Shown piece by piece: positions 36,182-44,722 of a stretch of DNA of 64,000 bases. The notes below the pieces were generated by a model that made no database searches, was not told the DNA's origin, and worked only from the letters and a program-made list of their open reading frames with translations. Both the position numbers and the translations under genes were made by a program. The DNA lies in NCBI RefSeq assembly GCF_000412635.1, contig NZ_ASTG01000013.1, forward strand, positions 1 through 64,000, read 5' to 3'. The stretch comes from Sphingobium bisphenolivorans. Its GTDB lineage: Bacteria; Pseudomonadota; Alphaproteobacteria; Sphingomonadales; Sphingomonadaceae. Each line of letters opens with the position of its first letter. Position 1 is the first letter of the stretch.

Positions 36182-39100
36182 CTAGGGCCGCATCGCATCG
36201 GGCTCAACGGCCGGACCAGGTAAATTCTCCTGTTCAGTCCCATAGCCCGGCTTGTGCGCCGCAAGAAGTTCGGCCGGCAGCGTGATCAGCCGCGGCGCGG
36301 AAGTGTAAAGCAGCGCGGCCTCGATGACCCGTCCGGGGAAGATGACCGCGAGGGCAGCGTGATAGGCGGCCATCTGGCGCAGGTGAGCGACGGGAACGTC
36401 TGCAAAGGTCAGCGGCGTCATCCGCCCGGTCTTGAAATCGACGATCTGGACCCGGTCGGCATTCACCAACAGGCGGTCGACGGTTCCTGCGACCACCGAC
36501 TCTCCGACGACCGCGGCAATGGGCGCTTCGGCGAGTGCATCGGGACCGAACAGGTCGGCGAACTGGGGAGCCTCTATGACGCGCAGCGCCTGGTCGATGA
36601 CCTCGTTTCGTCGCGCGCCGTCTTCCACGCCCTGCTGCCGAAGCCAGAGATCGGCCCGGCCGCGACGGCTCTCCGCCGGCACGTCAGCGAGGCGCTCGAA
36701 CAAGATGTGGAGCCAACGCCCGCGCTCTGCCGCGTCCCTCATCGCGGGGGTAGGAGGCGGATGCGGTACGTCGTCCTCGACCGGTGCTGAGGGGGCGAGC
36801 GGGCGGGGCGGCCGCGCTTCGGCGGGAGCAGGCTTGCGCAGCCAATTGGGTTCGGCAAACGGTGTCCGCTGCTCGGCCCCGCCTTGCTGCGCCGCCATTT
36901 TGGGGGGCAGTATCTCCGTTCCCTGCCAACGGCGGCGTGCGCCCCAGAGCGGATCGGCTTCCCACTCGGCACCCAGTGAGACCAGCGCGCCCTCGACCGC
37001 CGCATACCAGCTTTGCGGCTTGACCTCCCCCTTTGCGCGGGGGCCAAGGGAGCCCGCGACGATCAGCTTTTCCTCCGCCCGGGTCAGCGCGACATAGAGC
37101 AGCCGCCAATGCTCCTCCCGTTCGATGGCGCTGGCCTCCTCGGCGACCTTGCCGATCGGACCTGTGCGTTCGGCCTTTCGCGGCGCGATGATGGGCAGAC
37201 CGCTCCATTCCAGCCCATCCATGCGGCTACCCGCGTCGGGATCAAGGCAGGCGTCAGCCAGGATGACGACTGGCGCCTGCAGCCCCTTGGCACCGTGGAC
37301 GGTCAGCAAGCGAAGCGAGTCGCCCTTCGCCGCCGCGTCGCGCACGATCTCCACCTCGCCCCGGTCGAACCAATCGATAAAGCGCTGCAGCGACGGGTGA
37401 TCATCGCTTTCGAACGCGAGTGCGGCGTTCAGCAGTTCCTCGATCGGATCGGCGGCCTCGGTGCCCAGCCTCTCGATCAGCCGGCGCCGACCCTCCATCG
37501 GCCCGGACAAGATGGATTCCAGATAGCGATAAGGCGTCGTCAGATCCGCCTGGCCCAGCAGCGACCGCAGCGGTTGCAGCAGCTCTTCATCCAGCGTCTG
37601 CCCGAGATGCTGCCACAGCCCGACCCGGCGCCCCAGCAGGCGCTGCATCAGTTCCTCCTGCGTCCAGCCGATCAATGGCGACACCAGCAGCGAGGCAAGG
37701 TTCAACTCATCATCGGGCTGCACCGCGAAGCGCAAGGCGGAGAGAAGATCCCGGACTGCGAGCGGCGCGTTCAGGCGAAGCCGGTCGATGCCCGCGACGG
37801 CGACCTGCTCCTCATAGAGGCGGGCCACGATCAGCCGGGCGAGTTCGCTGCGGCGGCGGACGAGGATCATGATGTCGCCCGCCGTAACCGGCCTGCCCCG
37901 GCTTTCCAGCGTCACCCCATCGTCGATCCACTGCTTGATCTGCCGCGCGATATTCTGCGCGAGCACGCGCTCCTGATCGGCCACCCAATCCTCCTCGCCT
38001 TCCGCTTCATCGGAGAGGCCGGCGATGACGGGTTTCCACAGCAGCACTTCGCCGGGGAAGCGATTGGCGCTGACGTGGCGCACTTCCACCGGATCGAGCC
38101 CGAGGCTCTCGGCGCGCAGGGTCGCGATGGTGCGATCGACCACCTCCAGCACCGCAGGCGTCGAGCGGAAGCTGCGATCGAGAGACAGGTCGTGGAATGG
38201 GTGCTCCGCATTCCGGGCATCCCGCTCGAAGAGGATCTGGGCGGCGGCGAAATTTTGCGGGCTGGTGCCCTGGAAGCCGAAGATCGCCTGTTTGAAGTCA
38301 CCGACCGTGAAGATGGTCCGAACCTTCTCGCCAATCTCCCGCTCGGCTGTGAAGAATTCTTCGGCGATGGCCCTGACGATGCGCCATTGGTCGGCGTTCG
38401 TGTCCTGTGCTTCGTCGACCAAAATATGGTCGATGCGCTGGTCGAGCTTGTAGCGGATCCATTCGGCGATCCCGGGCTGCGACAGCAATTTGGCGGTCGA
38501 TGCGATCAGGTCGTCAAAGTCGACCACGCCCGCCAGCTGTTTCGCCTCTGCATAGGCGCGAGCATAGGCGCGGCCAGCCTCAAGCGCCTTGGCGAGCAGG
38601 CAGGCATAGTCCGCCCGCAGCTGAAGATCGATCAGTTCGGCACAGCGGCTATGGAGGCGCGTAGCCGCGTCGAGATAGCCGTCGACGGGCGGCACCCACC
38701 CCTTGGCAGAGATCAGGTCGCCGTCCTTCTTGGCCCAGGCCCCGTGCAGGTCGCGCAAGCCTGCCGCCCGCTGCGCTGCTTCCAGGCCACGCCACCGCGC
38801 TATCAGATCGCAGCGGTCAAGCGCACGGCCAGTTCCCCAATCGGCGTTGGCCTGCGCGATCCACGCCAATGTCCGATGATCGAAACTATCATCACTGCAC
38901 GCTGCGGCGAGATGGGCGGCAATATCGCCCTCGGGCAATTCCAGCTGAGCGAACAGCCAGGGGCCGACATCCTCTGGAAGTGCGTTCAGCGCTTCGAGCC
39001 GCGCGGCGCAGCGCAGCAGGAAATTCTCGGCACCCCCCTCTCCCAGCCTCAGACTAAGCGCCTGAAGCCCATGCATGAGGGCTTCGTCCTGCTGCTCCTG

Positions 39101-39622
39101 CGCACGCACCACCAGATCGGCGAGCGTCTGCCGGGCGAGCGTGCCCTGCTCGCGTTGATCGAGCGGCCGGAAGCCCGGCGACAGATCGGCTTCGAGCGGA
39201 AAGGCGGTCAGGAGCTGCTGGCAGAAGCCATGGATGGTCTGGATGCGCAGGCCCCCGCCTGTCGATTCGAGCACCTCGGCGAACAGACGACGCGCACGCG
39301 CACGCGCCTCTGGCCCCGCATCTTCGCCCAGCGCCTCCAAATCCTGGAAAAGGTCCGTCTCCTCCATTTGCACCCAGGCGGCGAGCCGCTCATGGATACG
39401 GTCCGCCATTTCCGCGGCCCCCGCCTTGGTGAAGGTCAGGCACAGGATATTTTCCGGACGCACGCCTTGCAGGAGCAGGCGAAAAACCCGCGCGGTCAGC
39501 ACATGGGTCTTGCCCGTGCCAGCTGACGCCGACAGCCAGACATGCGCATCGGGGGCGGCCGCCTGCGCCTGCGCGCCTGCCAGCGGTTGCAAGGCCCTGG
39601 TCTTGTCACCCATCGCGGCCAT
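36182..39622 (-). CDS. addA: AddA helicase-nuclease, double-strand break repair
   Basis: A 1146-residue UvrD-type 3'-5' helicase with a C-terminal RecB-family nuclease. Walker A S-A-G-T-G-K-T is near residue 33, followed by [10 protein letters not shown] (motif Ia), V-D-E-A-Q-D-T-N (motif II), F-Q-G-T-S-P-Q (motif III) and Y-V-A-L-T-R-A-E-E (motif VI). The nuclease has H-I-L-F-E-R and the catalytic V-D-F-K-T-G-R. It works with AddB to process DNA ends for RecA. ATG 39622 is preferred because GGAGG lies 6 bases before it; ATG 39613 is possible. It overlaps addB by 17 bases. Confidence 0.95.
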   Translation of the reverse strand: MAAMGDKTRALQPLAGAQAQAAAPDAHVWLSASAGTGKTHVLTARVFRLLLQGVRPENILCLTFTKAGAAEMADRIHERLAAWVQMEETDLFQDLEALGEDAGPEARARARRLFAEVLESTGGGLRIQTIHGFCQQLLTAFPLEADLSPGFRPLDQREQGTLARQTLADLVVRAQEQQDEALMHGLQALSLRLGEGGAENFLLRCAARLEALNALPEDVGPWLFAQLELPEGDIAAHLAAACSDDSFDHRTLAWIAQANADWGTGRALDRCDLIARWRGLEAAQRAAGLRDLHGAWAKKDGDLISAKGWVPPVDGYLDAATRLHSRCAELIDLQLRADYACLLAKALEAGRAYARAYAEAKQLAGVVDFDDLIASTAKLLSQPGIAEWIRYKLDQRIDHILVDEAQDTNADQWRIVRAIAEEFFTAEREIGEKVRTIFTVGDFKQAIFGFQGTSPQNFAAAQILFERDARNAEHPFHDLSLDRSFRSTPAVLEVVDRTIATLRAESLGLDPVEVRHVSANRFPGEVLLWKPVIAGLSDEAEGEEDWVADQERVLAQNIARQIKQWIDDGVTLESRGRPVTAGDIMILVRRRSELARLIVARLYEEQVAVAGIDRLRLNAPLAVRDLLSALRFAVQPDDELNLASLLVSPLIGWTQEELMQRLLGRRVGLWQHLGQTLDEELLQPLRSLLGQADLTTPYRYLESILSGPMEGRRRLIERLGTEAADPIEELLNAALAFESDDHPSLQRFIDWFDRGEVEIVRDAAAKGDSLRLLTVHGAKGLQAPVVILADACLDPDAGSRMDGLEWSGLPIIAPRKAERTGPIGKVAEEASAIEREEHWRLLYVALTRAEEKLIVAGSLGPRAKGEVKPQSWYAAVEGALVSLGAEWEADPLWGARRRWQGTEILPPKMAAQQGGAEQRTPFAEPNWLRKPAPAEARPPRPLAPSAPVEDDVPHPPPTPAMRDAAERGRWLHILFERLADVPAESRRGRADLWLRQQGVEDGARRNEVIDQALRVIEAPQFADLFGPDALAEAPIAAVVGESVVAGTVDRLLVNADRVQIVDFKTGRMTPLTFADVPVAHLRQMAAYHAALAVIFPGRVIEAALLYTSAPRLITLPAELLAAHKPGYGTEQENLPGPAVEPDAMRP

Positions 39623-42581
39623 ACCATTCCTCCAGCCGCATCAGTTGGTCATAATCACCATAGTTGGCGACCTCCGGATTGACCTGCGCATCGAAGGGCG
39701 CCGATCCGGTGAGGAAAGATGCCGCAACCTCCTCAAACCGCGCATGGACATGCGAGGTGAAGTCCGCCGTAATGATCTTCTTTCGGGCACCCATCGGATC
39801 GACCGGGCTCTCGCGATAGCCGAACGCGTCGCCGCTCTTGGCGAGCGACCAATATTCGAAGCTTCCGGCAACGCATTTGTCCGGGATACCGGCGAATCCG
39901 CCATGCTCGGCGATCAATCCCAAAAGCCCGAGCTGAAGCGCAAATCCTGCCCGAACCTGCCGCGCGCTCGGCGGCTTGCCGGTCTTATAGTCCACTATGC
40001 CGATGCTTCCGTCCGGCATCCTGTCCAGCCTATCCGCCTTGCCGGTGAGTGTGACTCCTGCAATCTCCGCGCGCCCTTCGCTTTCGACCGCCAATATGCT
40101 GCGCCCGGACGCCAAGTCAGCCGTGACCTGCTCCGCGATCCAGCGCACGGCTTCCATCAGGCGCGGCTGCCAGAGCGCCTTCAGCAGCGGATGCACTTCC
40201 GGGCGTTCGAACATCGCCAGCGCGCGCGCTTCCAGATCGGCCGGGTCGTAAGCTCCGGCTTCGGCCCAATGTTGGAGAATCTCGTGCACCGCCGTCCCAC
40301 GCCAAGCCGGGCCAGCGTCCGCGTCGACGGGATCGAGCCGCGCGAGGCGGAGGATGCGGCGGGCGTAAAAAGCATAGGGGTCAGCCTTGAGACGATCGAC
40401 GTCAGTGACCGGGATAACGCGCGGCCGAACCGCAACGGGCGGAACAGGTGCAGGTCGGCTGGAAGGCCGATGGGCAGCAGGATGGTCGAGCGCACGCGCC
40501 ATCGCGGCGTAACGGTCGGCCGTTTTCCATTGCGGCCCCGCCATCGCCTTCAGCCGCAGCCAGAAGCGTGAGGCGACCGCTGGCCCACCCGAACCGCGCC
40601 GCGCGCGCGTGATCAACACCTGGGGAGCACCCAGGGCGCTCGCAAAGTCATGCGCGGCAAGGCCGATGCGGCTTTCGAGCCCCGGCAGACCCAATTCGCG
40701 CCTGATCCGTGGGGCGAGCCATGGATCAGGCGCGGGAAGGCCGGGCCAGCTCCCTTCGTTGAGGCCACCCAGGATCATCAGGTCGGCCTGAACCAGCCGC
40801 GCCTCGATCAGGCCGAGGATCGACACGCGCGGGTGGCCACCCTGCGGCGGACGGACTGAAACACCGCCCAGCAGATGGTCGAGCAGCGCCGGCAGAGCGC
40901 GGATATCCGCCTGGCGCGGGCCATCTTCCGCCGCTGCTTCCATGTCCGCGAACAGGTCGCCGGCGGCATGGCCCTGATAGCCCGCCCAGACGGCATCAAG
41001 CGACAGTCGCCCGGCTTGTTCGCGAATGGCGGCAAGCTGCGCGGCGAGTGACGGCGCCTCGACAAAGGCTTGCTCCAGCGGCGCCAACAGGGCGCGCGCT
41101 TGCGGCCACCATTCCCGCACGCGGGCGCGCAACGCTCGTTGGCGATCCTCCCCGTCCCTCTCGGCGAGCAGCAGGTCGATGCCGATAAGCCCCGCCTGCG
41201 GGCGCGGGCCGCGCAGGAGCAGGTCGAGCGCGCGCACGCCGTCGAGCCATGGCAGGCGCATATCGCCGCGCATGACCAGCGGATGCTTGAGCAAGGTGAG
41301 CAGAGCGACCGGAGCAAAGCGCTCGGCCACAGCCTCCGCCATCGCGATCAGCAAGGTACCCGAGGGCATGCGCGACAGCACCAAACCCGCCGAATCGTCG
41401 GCTTCTATCCCCCAGCGCTTCAGGTGAGCGGACACGCGGACGGCGAGCTGACGATCCGGCGTCACCAGCGCCGCGGTCCTGCCAGGCGCTTCGATCGCTT
41501 CACGCAGAGCGATAGCGATCGACTGCGCCTCCTCCGCCGAGGTGGCGACCTCCAGCGCTTCCACGCCCGCCAGCGAGCGATCCGCCGTCTTCAGGTCGCG
41601 CCAGCGGCTGGTGAGGCGCGGCGGCAGCATGGCGTTCGAGATGTTGCGCCCCCGCACCGCCCGCGCGTCATGCTCGCTGCCCCAGCGCCACTGAGCGACG
41701 TCGTCCCGCGTCGCGCTCATGCGGTGGAGCAGCAGCTTCAGCGCATATTGCGGGTGTGTTTCATGGCCGGCGGGAGCGCGCCCGGTCACAGGATCGGGCT
41801 CGAACGGACCGATCGCGTCCCAGGCCTCTTCATCCATTTCATGGTCGAGGCCGGCGAAGACGACCGCGCCCTTGGCCAGCACCGATATGCGCCGCAAGAG
41901 CGCGGCCACGGCCGGAGCCGTGGTGGAAACACCTGCCGCGATCACGAAATCGGCGGCAGGCGGCTCCTTCGCCCAGCGCGTGGCAACCCGATCGAGCAGC
42001 CGGTTGCGCCGATCGGCCAGATCGATGCAGTTCAGTCGCGCGAGTTCCTGCGGCCAACGCTCCAGCAACACGGAAAAGAGCTGGAGCGAGCTTTGCCAGT
42101 GCCGGGAAAGTTCATCCGACAGCGTCAGATCGGCCAGGGCGGAGACGGATAGCCGCTCGACCTGAATTTGGTCGAGCACCGTGCCCAAAGCATGTCCAAG
42201 CTGCAACGCCTGTCCCGCATCCATTGGCTGGCGGGACGCTTCCTGAACCAAGCGGGCAAGGATCATCTGCCGCCGTATGGGAGCGATGGCCGGAGGAACC
42301 GAGTCACCATCGCCTAATGGATCGAGGGCACCGCCGACCTGCTCGCCCGAATCCGGATCGCCGATCGTCACCAGCCGGGGCAGCAGCAAGCCCCCATCGG
42401 ACTTCCGGACAAAGGCTTCGCTGACCGCGCGGACGGCGCGATTGCTGGGAAGCAGGATCATTCCCCGCGCCAACCCCGTCGGACTGCTGCCATGCTGCGC
42501 GAGGATGCCGGCTACCAGCGCGTCAGAAAAGGCGCGGTGCGCGGGGATATTATAGAGAGCGGGCCGGGTGCGATCACCCAT
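39606..42581 (-). CDS. addB: AddB subunit, double-strand break repair nuclease
   Basis: A 991-residue partner of AddA with a helicase-like but inactive N-terminal half and a RecB-type nuclease at about 780-970 (G-I-V-D-Y-K-T-G-K-P, preceded by A-V-H-E-I-L-Q-H-W). I see no Walker A lysine and no cysteine cluster for the iron-sulfur site of Bacillus AddB, consistent with the alphaproteobacterial subtype. ATG 42581 (M-G-D-R-T) overlaps murU by 8 bases. A frame extension upstream is read-through of murU. Confidence 0.92.
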   Translation of the reverse strand: MGDRTRPALYNIPAHRAFSDALVAGILAQHGSSPTGLARGMILLPSNRAVRAVSEAFVRKSDGGLLLPRLVTIGDPDSGEQVGGALDPLGDGDSVPPAIAPIRRQMILARLVQEASRQPMDAGQALQLGHALGTVLDQIQVERLSVSALADLTLSDELSRHWQSSLQLFSVLLERWPQELARLNCIDLADRRNRLLDRVATRWAKEPPAADFVIAAGVSTTAPAVAALLRRISVLAKGAVVFAGLDHEMDEEAWDAIGPFEPDPVTGRAPAGHETHPQYALKLLLHRMSATRDDVAQWRWGSEHDARAVRGRNISNAMLPPRLTSRWRDLKTADRSLAGVEALEVATSAEEAQSIAIALREAIEAPGRTAALVTPDRQLAVRVSAHLKRWGIEADDSAGLVLSRMPSGTLLIAMAEAVAERFAPVALLTLLKHPLVMRGDMRLPWLDGVRALDLLLRGPRPQAGLIGIDLLLAERDGEDRQRALRARVREWWPQARALLAPLEQAFVEAPSLAAQLAAIREQAGRLSLDAVWAGYQGHAAGDLFADMEAAAEDGPRQADIRALPALLDHLLGGVSVRPPQGGHPRVSILGLIEARLVQADLMILGGLNEGSWPGLPAPDPWLAPRIRRELGLPGLESRIGLAAHDFASALGAPQVLITRARRGSGGPAVASRFWLRLKAMAGPQWKTADRYAAMARALDHPAAHRPSSRPAPVPPVAVRPRVIPVTDVDRLKADPYAFYARRILRLARLDPVDADAGPAWRGTAVHEILQHWAEAGAYDPADLEARALAMFERPEVHPLLKALWQPRLMEAVRWIAEQVTADLASGRSILAVESEGRAEIAGVTLTGKADRLDRMPDGSIGIVDYKTGKPPSARQVRAGFALQLGLLGLIAEHGGFAGIPDKCVAGSFEYWSLAKSGDAFGYRESPVDPMGARKKIITADFTSHVHARFEEVAASFLTGSAPFDAQVNPEVANYGDYDQLMRLEEWYGRDG

Positions 42582-43284
42582 GGGCCAGCATCGACTCCAC
42601 AACCGGGATCGCCTGCGGCGTGCCCACGTCGAACCAGAGTCCCTGATGCGACACGCCATAGAGGCGCCCCGCCTCTATCGCCCGGTTCCAGAAGATGTTG
42701 GTCGAAAATACGTCCGATGGCGGATCGACCAGCAGCCGGGGTGACATGATCTGGACCCCGGTGAAAACGAAGGGCGCGACATGCGACGTCTTGCGCCGGC
42801 TCAACCTGCCCTGCGCATCCATATGGAAATCGCCCGGCCCCTTGTGGCAGTTCGCACGGGCGAGCGGCACCAGCAGCAGCAGCGCATCCATGCGCTCCGC
42901 GTCCCAGATCTTCCGCATCATGCTCAGCGTTTCCTGCGGGCCATCGATCCAGAGATTGTCGCTGTTCGCGCAGAAGAAGGGGGCGTCGCCAAGCTGCTGG
43001 CGGGCGTGGATCAGGCCGCCGCCTGTCTCCAGCAATTTCTTCCGCTCGTCGGAGATTGCCACGGTCATGCCGTTGCAGTGCGAGCGCAGGTGCGCCTCCA
43101 CCGTGTCGGCAAGATAGTGGACGTTAACGACGACCTTGGTGATGCCACCTGCCGCCAGCCGATCCAGCGCATGGTCCATCAGTGGCTTGCCGGCGACCTT
43201 GACCAGCGGCTTGGGACGGGTGGCCGTGAGCGGGCGCATTCGCTTGCCCAGTCCTGCGGCCATCAGCATCGCAGTGTCGATCAT
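42574..43284 (-). CDS. murU: N-acetylmuramate alpha-1-phosphate uridylyltransferase
   Basis: A 236-residue nucleotidyltransferase of the GlmU/RmlA fold with the start L-M-A-A-G-L-G-K-R-M-R-P-L, K-P-L-V-K-V-A-G-K-P-L and the catalytic N-S-D-N-L-W. Next to the kinase AmgK it fits MurU, which makes UDP-MurNAc from MurNAc-1-phosphate. This is the anabolic peptidoglycan recycling bypass that avoids fosfomycin-sensitive MurA. ATG 43284 overlaps amgK by 4 bases; an upstream start at 43401 lies within amgK and is not used. Confidence 0.9.
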   Translation of the reverse strand: MIDTAMLMAAGLGKRMRPLTATRPKPLVKVAGKPLMDHALDRLAAGGITKVVVNVHYLADTVEAHLRSHCNGMTVAISDERKKLLETGGGLIHARQQLGDAPFFCANSDNLWIDGPQETLSMMRKIWDAERMDALLLLVPLARANCHKGPGDFHMDAQGRLSRRKTSHVAPFVFTGVQIMSPRLLVDPPSDVFSTNIFWNRAIEAGRLYGVSHQGLWFDVGTPQAIPVVESMLAHG

Positions 43285-44279
43285 GCGGCGACGATGTCCT
43301 GCAGGGCGTCGTGACGCTTGTCGGCGGGAATGTTCGTGGCGAACCAGTCGGCGACCGGCGCAAGCGCCGGATGGGCGAGGTCGCGCTCCAGCAAGTCCCA
43401 CATTCTCGGCAGGAAGGATAAATAGCGCGGCTTCCCGTCGCGCTTCCAGAGCCGCGTGAAGATACCGATGATCTTCGCATTGCGCTGCGCGCCGAGCACG
43501 GCATAGGTTGCGTCGAAGTCGGCCGGCGGGCGGGCGATGGATCGATAATGGGCCAGCATCGCCGCTTCGAGAGCCGGCGGCACGTCGCGGCGCGCATCCT
43601 GCAACAGCGACACTAGATCATAGGCCGGGTGCCCCGCCAGCGCGTCCTGAAAGTCGAGCAAGCCCAACCCGTGCGAAACCGCCTCGTCCACCAGCATGAT
43701 ATTTTCGGCATGATAGTCGCGCAGCACCGTCACAACCGGGCTGGCCGACCGTTCCACGATCGGCAGCACCGCGTCCCATGCCCGGACATAGGCCGCCTCA
43801 TCCACGCTGAGGTCGATAGCGGGGCAATACCATTCGGTCACCAGTCCCGCCTCGCGTTGGTAAACATCCCGGTCATAGGCCGGCACGTCGGCGGCGGGCA
43901 GGCGATGCAGCGCCGCCAGCAGATCGACCGCGCGGGTATAGACCTCGACCTCGGCCGCAGGCGAGGCTTCCAGATGCTCCTTGACGCGCAGGTCGCCAAA
44001 ATCCTCCAGCAGCACCAGTCCTTCCGCGAGATCCTGCGCGAAGATGCGGGGGGCGGCAAAGCCCTGGCCGACCAGATGTTCGGCGATGGCGATAAAGGGC
44101 CGGGGATCCTCATGCGGCGGCGGCGCGTCCATCAGCACGGCGCGGCGCGCGCCATCCAGCACGCGGAAGTAGCGGCGAAAGGAGGCGTCGCCGGCCAGCG
44201 GGACGATCGCCGCATGTTCCCATCCCGCTCGTGCGAGGAATGCAGGAGCAGCGGCGGGCGGGATCATATCTGTGACCAT
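43281..44279 (-). CDS. amgK: N-acetylmuramate/N-acetylglucosamine anomeric kinase
   Basis: A 332-residue aminoglycoside-phosphotransferase-fold kinase. It shows the nucleotide-binding start L-A-G-D-A-S-F-R-R-Y-F-R, a V-L-L-E-D-F-G-D-L hinge, catalytic L-R-D-Y-H-A-E-N-I-M and L-L-D-F-Q-D-A. AmgK phosphorylates MurNAc or GlcNAc at C1, feeding MurU. ATG 44279 lies within the end of tsaE (16-base overlap); the next Met, 4 codons on, is an alternative start. Pairing with murU makes the assignment firm. Confidence 0.9.
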   Translation of the reverse strand: MVTDMIPPAAAPAFLARAGWEHAAIVPLAGDASFRRYFRVLDGARRAVLMDAPPPHEDPRPFIAIAEHLVGQGFAAPRIFAQDLAEGLVLLEDFGDLRVKEHLEASPAAEVEVYTRAVDLLAALHRLPAADVPAYDRDVYQREAGLVTEWYCPAIDLSVDEAAYVRAWDAVLPIVERSASPVVTVLRDYHAENIMLVDEAVSHGLGLLDFQDALAGHPAYDLVSLLQDARRDVPPALEAAMLAHYRSIARPPADFDATYAVLGAQRNAKIIGIFTRLWKRDGKPRYLSFLPRMWDLLERDLAHPALAPVADWFATNIPADKRHDALQDIVAA

Positions 44280-44722
44280 CGCTCCGTCCAAGCGTCCGGC
44301 ACGCGTGCTGTCAAGCGTCGTGCGCCGTCCTCCACCATGTCGATGTGGAGTTGCAGCGCTTCGGGCCATGCGCGCTCACCCAAACGGTCGGGCCACTCGA
44401 TGATCAGCAGGCTGTCCATCAGATAATCATCCAGCGCGAGTTCCTCGACTTCCTCTGGCCCTTCAAGGCGATAGAGATCGACATGGGCCACGGGCAGCCG
44501 GACATCGGGGATGTCATAGGGCTGGACGATGGCGAAGCTTGGGCTGGGCGCTTCTTCCTCCAGCCCGAGCCCCTCCAATATGCCGCGAGCAAGGGTCGTC
44601 TTGCCCGCACCCAATCCGCCTTCCAGCGCAATCACGTCGCCGATCCGCACCACCCCCGCGATTCGGCGGCCAAGTTCGAGCATTGCCGCTTCGCCGCGAA
44701 GCTCGGTCAGCGCATCAGCCAC
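44264..44722 (-). CDS. tsaE: tRNA t6A biosynthesis ATPase TsaE
   Basis: A 152-residue P-loop protein of the TsaBDE complex that makes threonylcarbamoyladenosine at A37 of ANN-decoding tRNAs. Walker A is G-G-L-G-A-G-K-T (35-42). The switch motif S-P-S-F-A-I and H-V-D-L-Y-R and I-I-E-W-P-D are typical. The start is GTG 44722, overlapping divL by 8 bases. Confidence 0.94.
   Translation of the reverse strand: MADALTELRGEAAMLELGRRIAGVVRIGDVIALEGGLGAGKTTLARGILEGLGLEEEAPSPSFAIVQPYDIPDVRLPVAHVDLYRLEGPEEVEELALDDYLMDSLLIIEWPDRLGERAWPEALQLHIDMVEDGARRLTARVPDAWTERWSQI

Noticed and set aside
37013..39526. An 837-codon plus-strand open frame
   Set aside because: Antisense shadow of addA caused by high GC; its protein is low-complexity Arg/Ala/Gln-rich without motifs.
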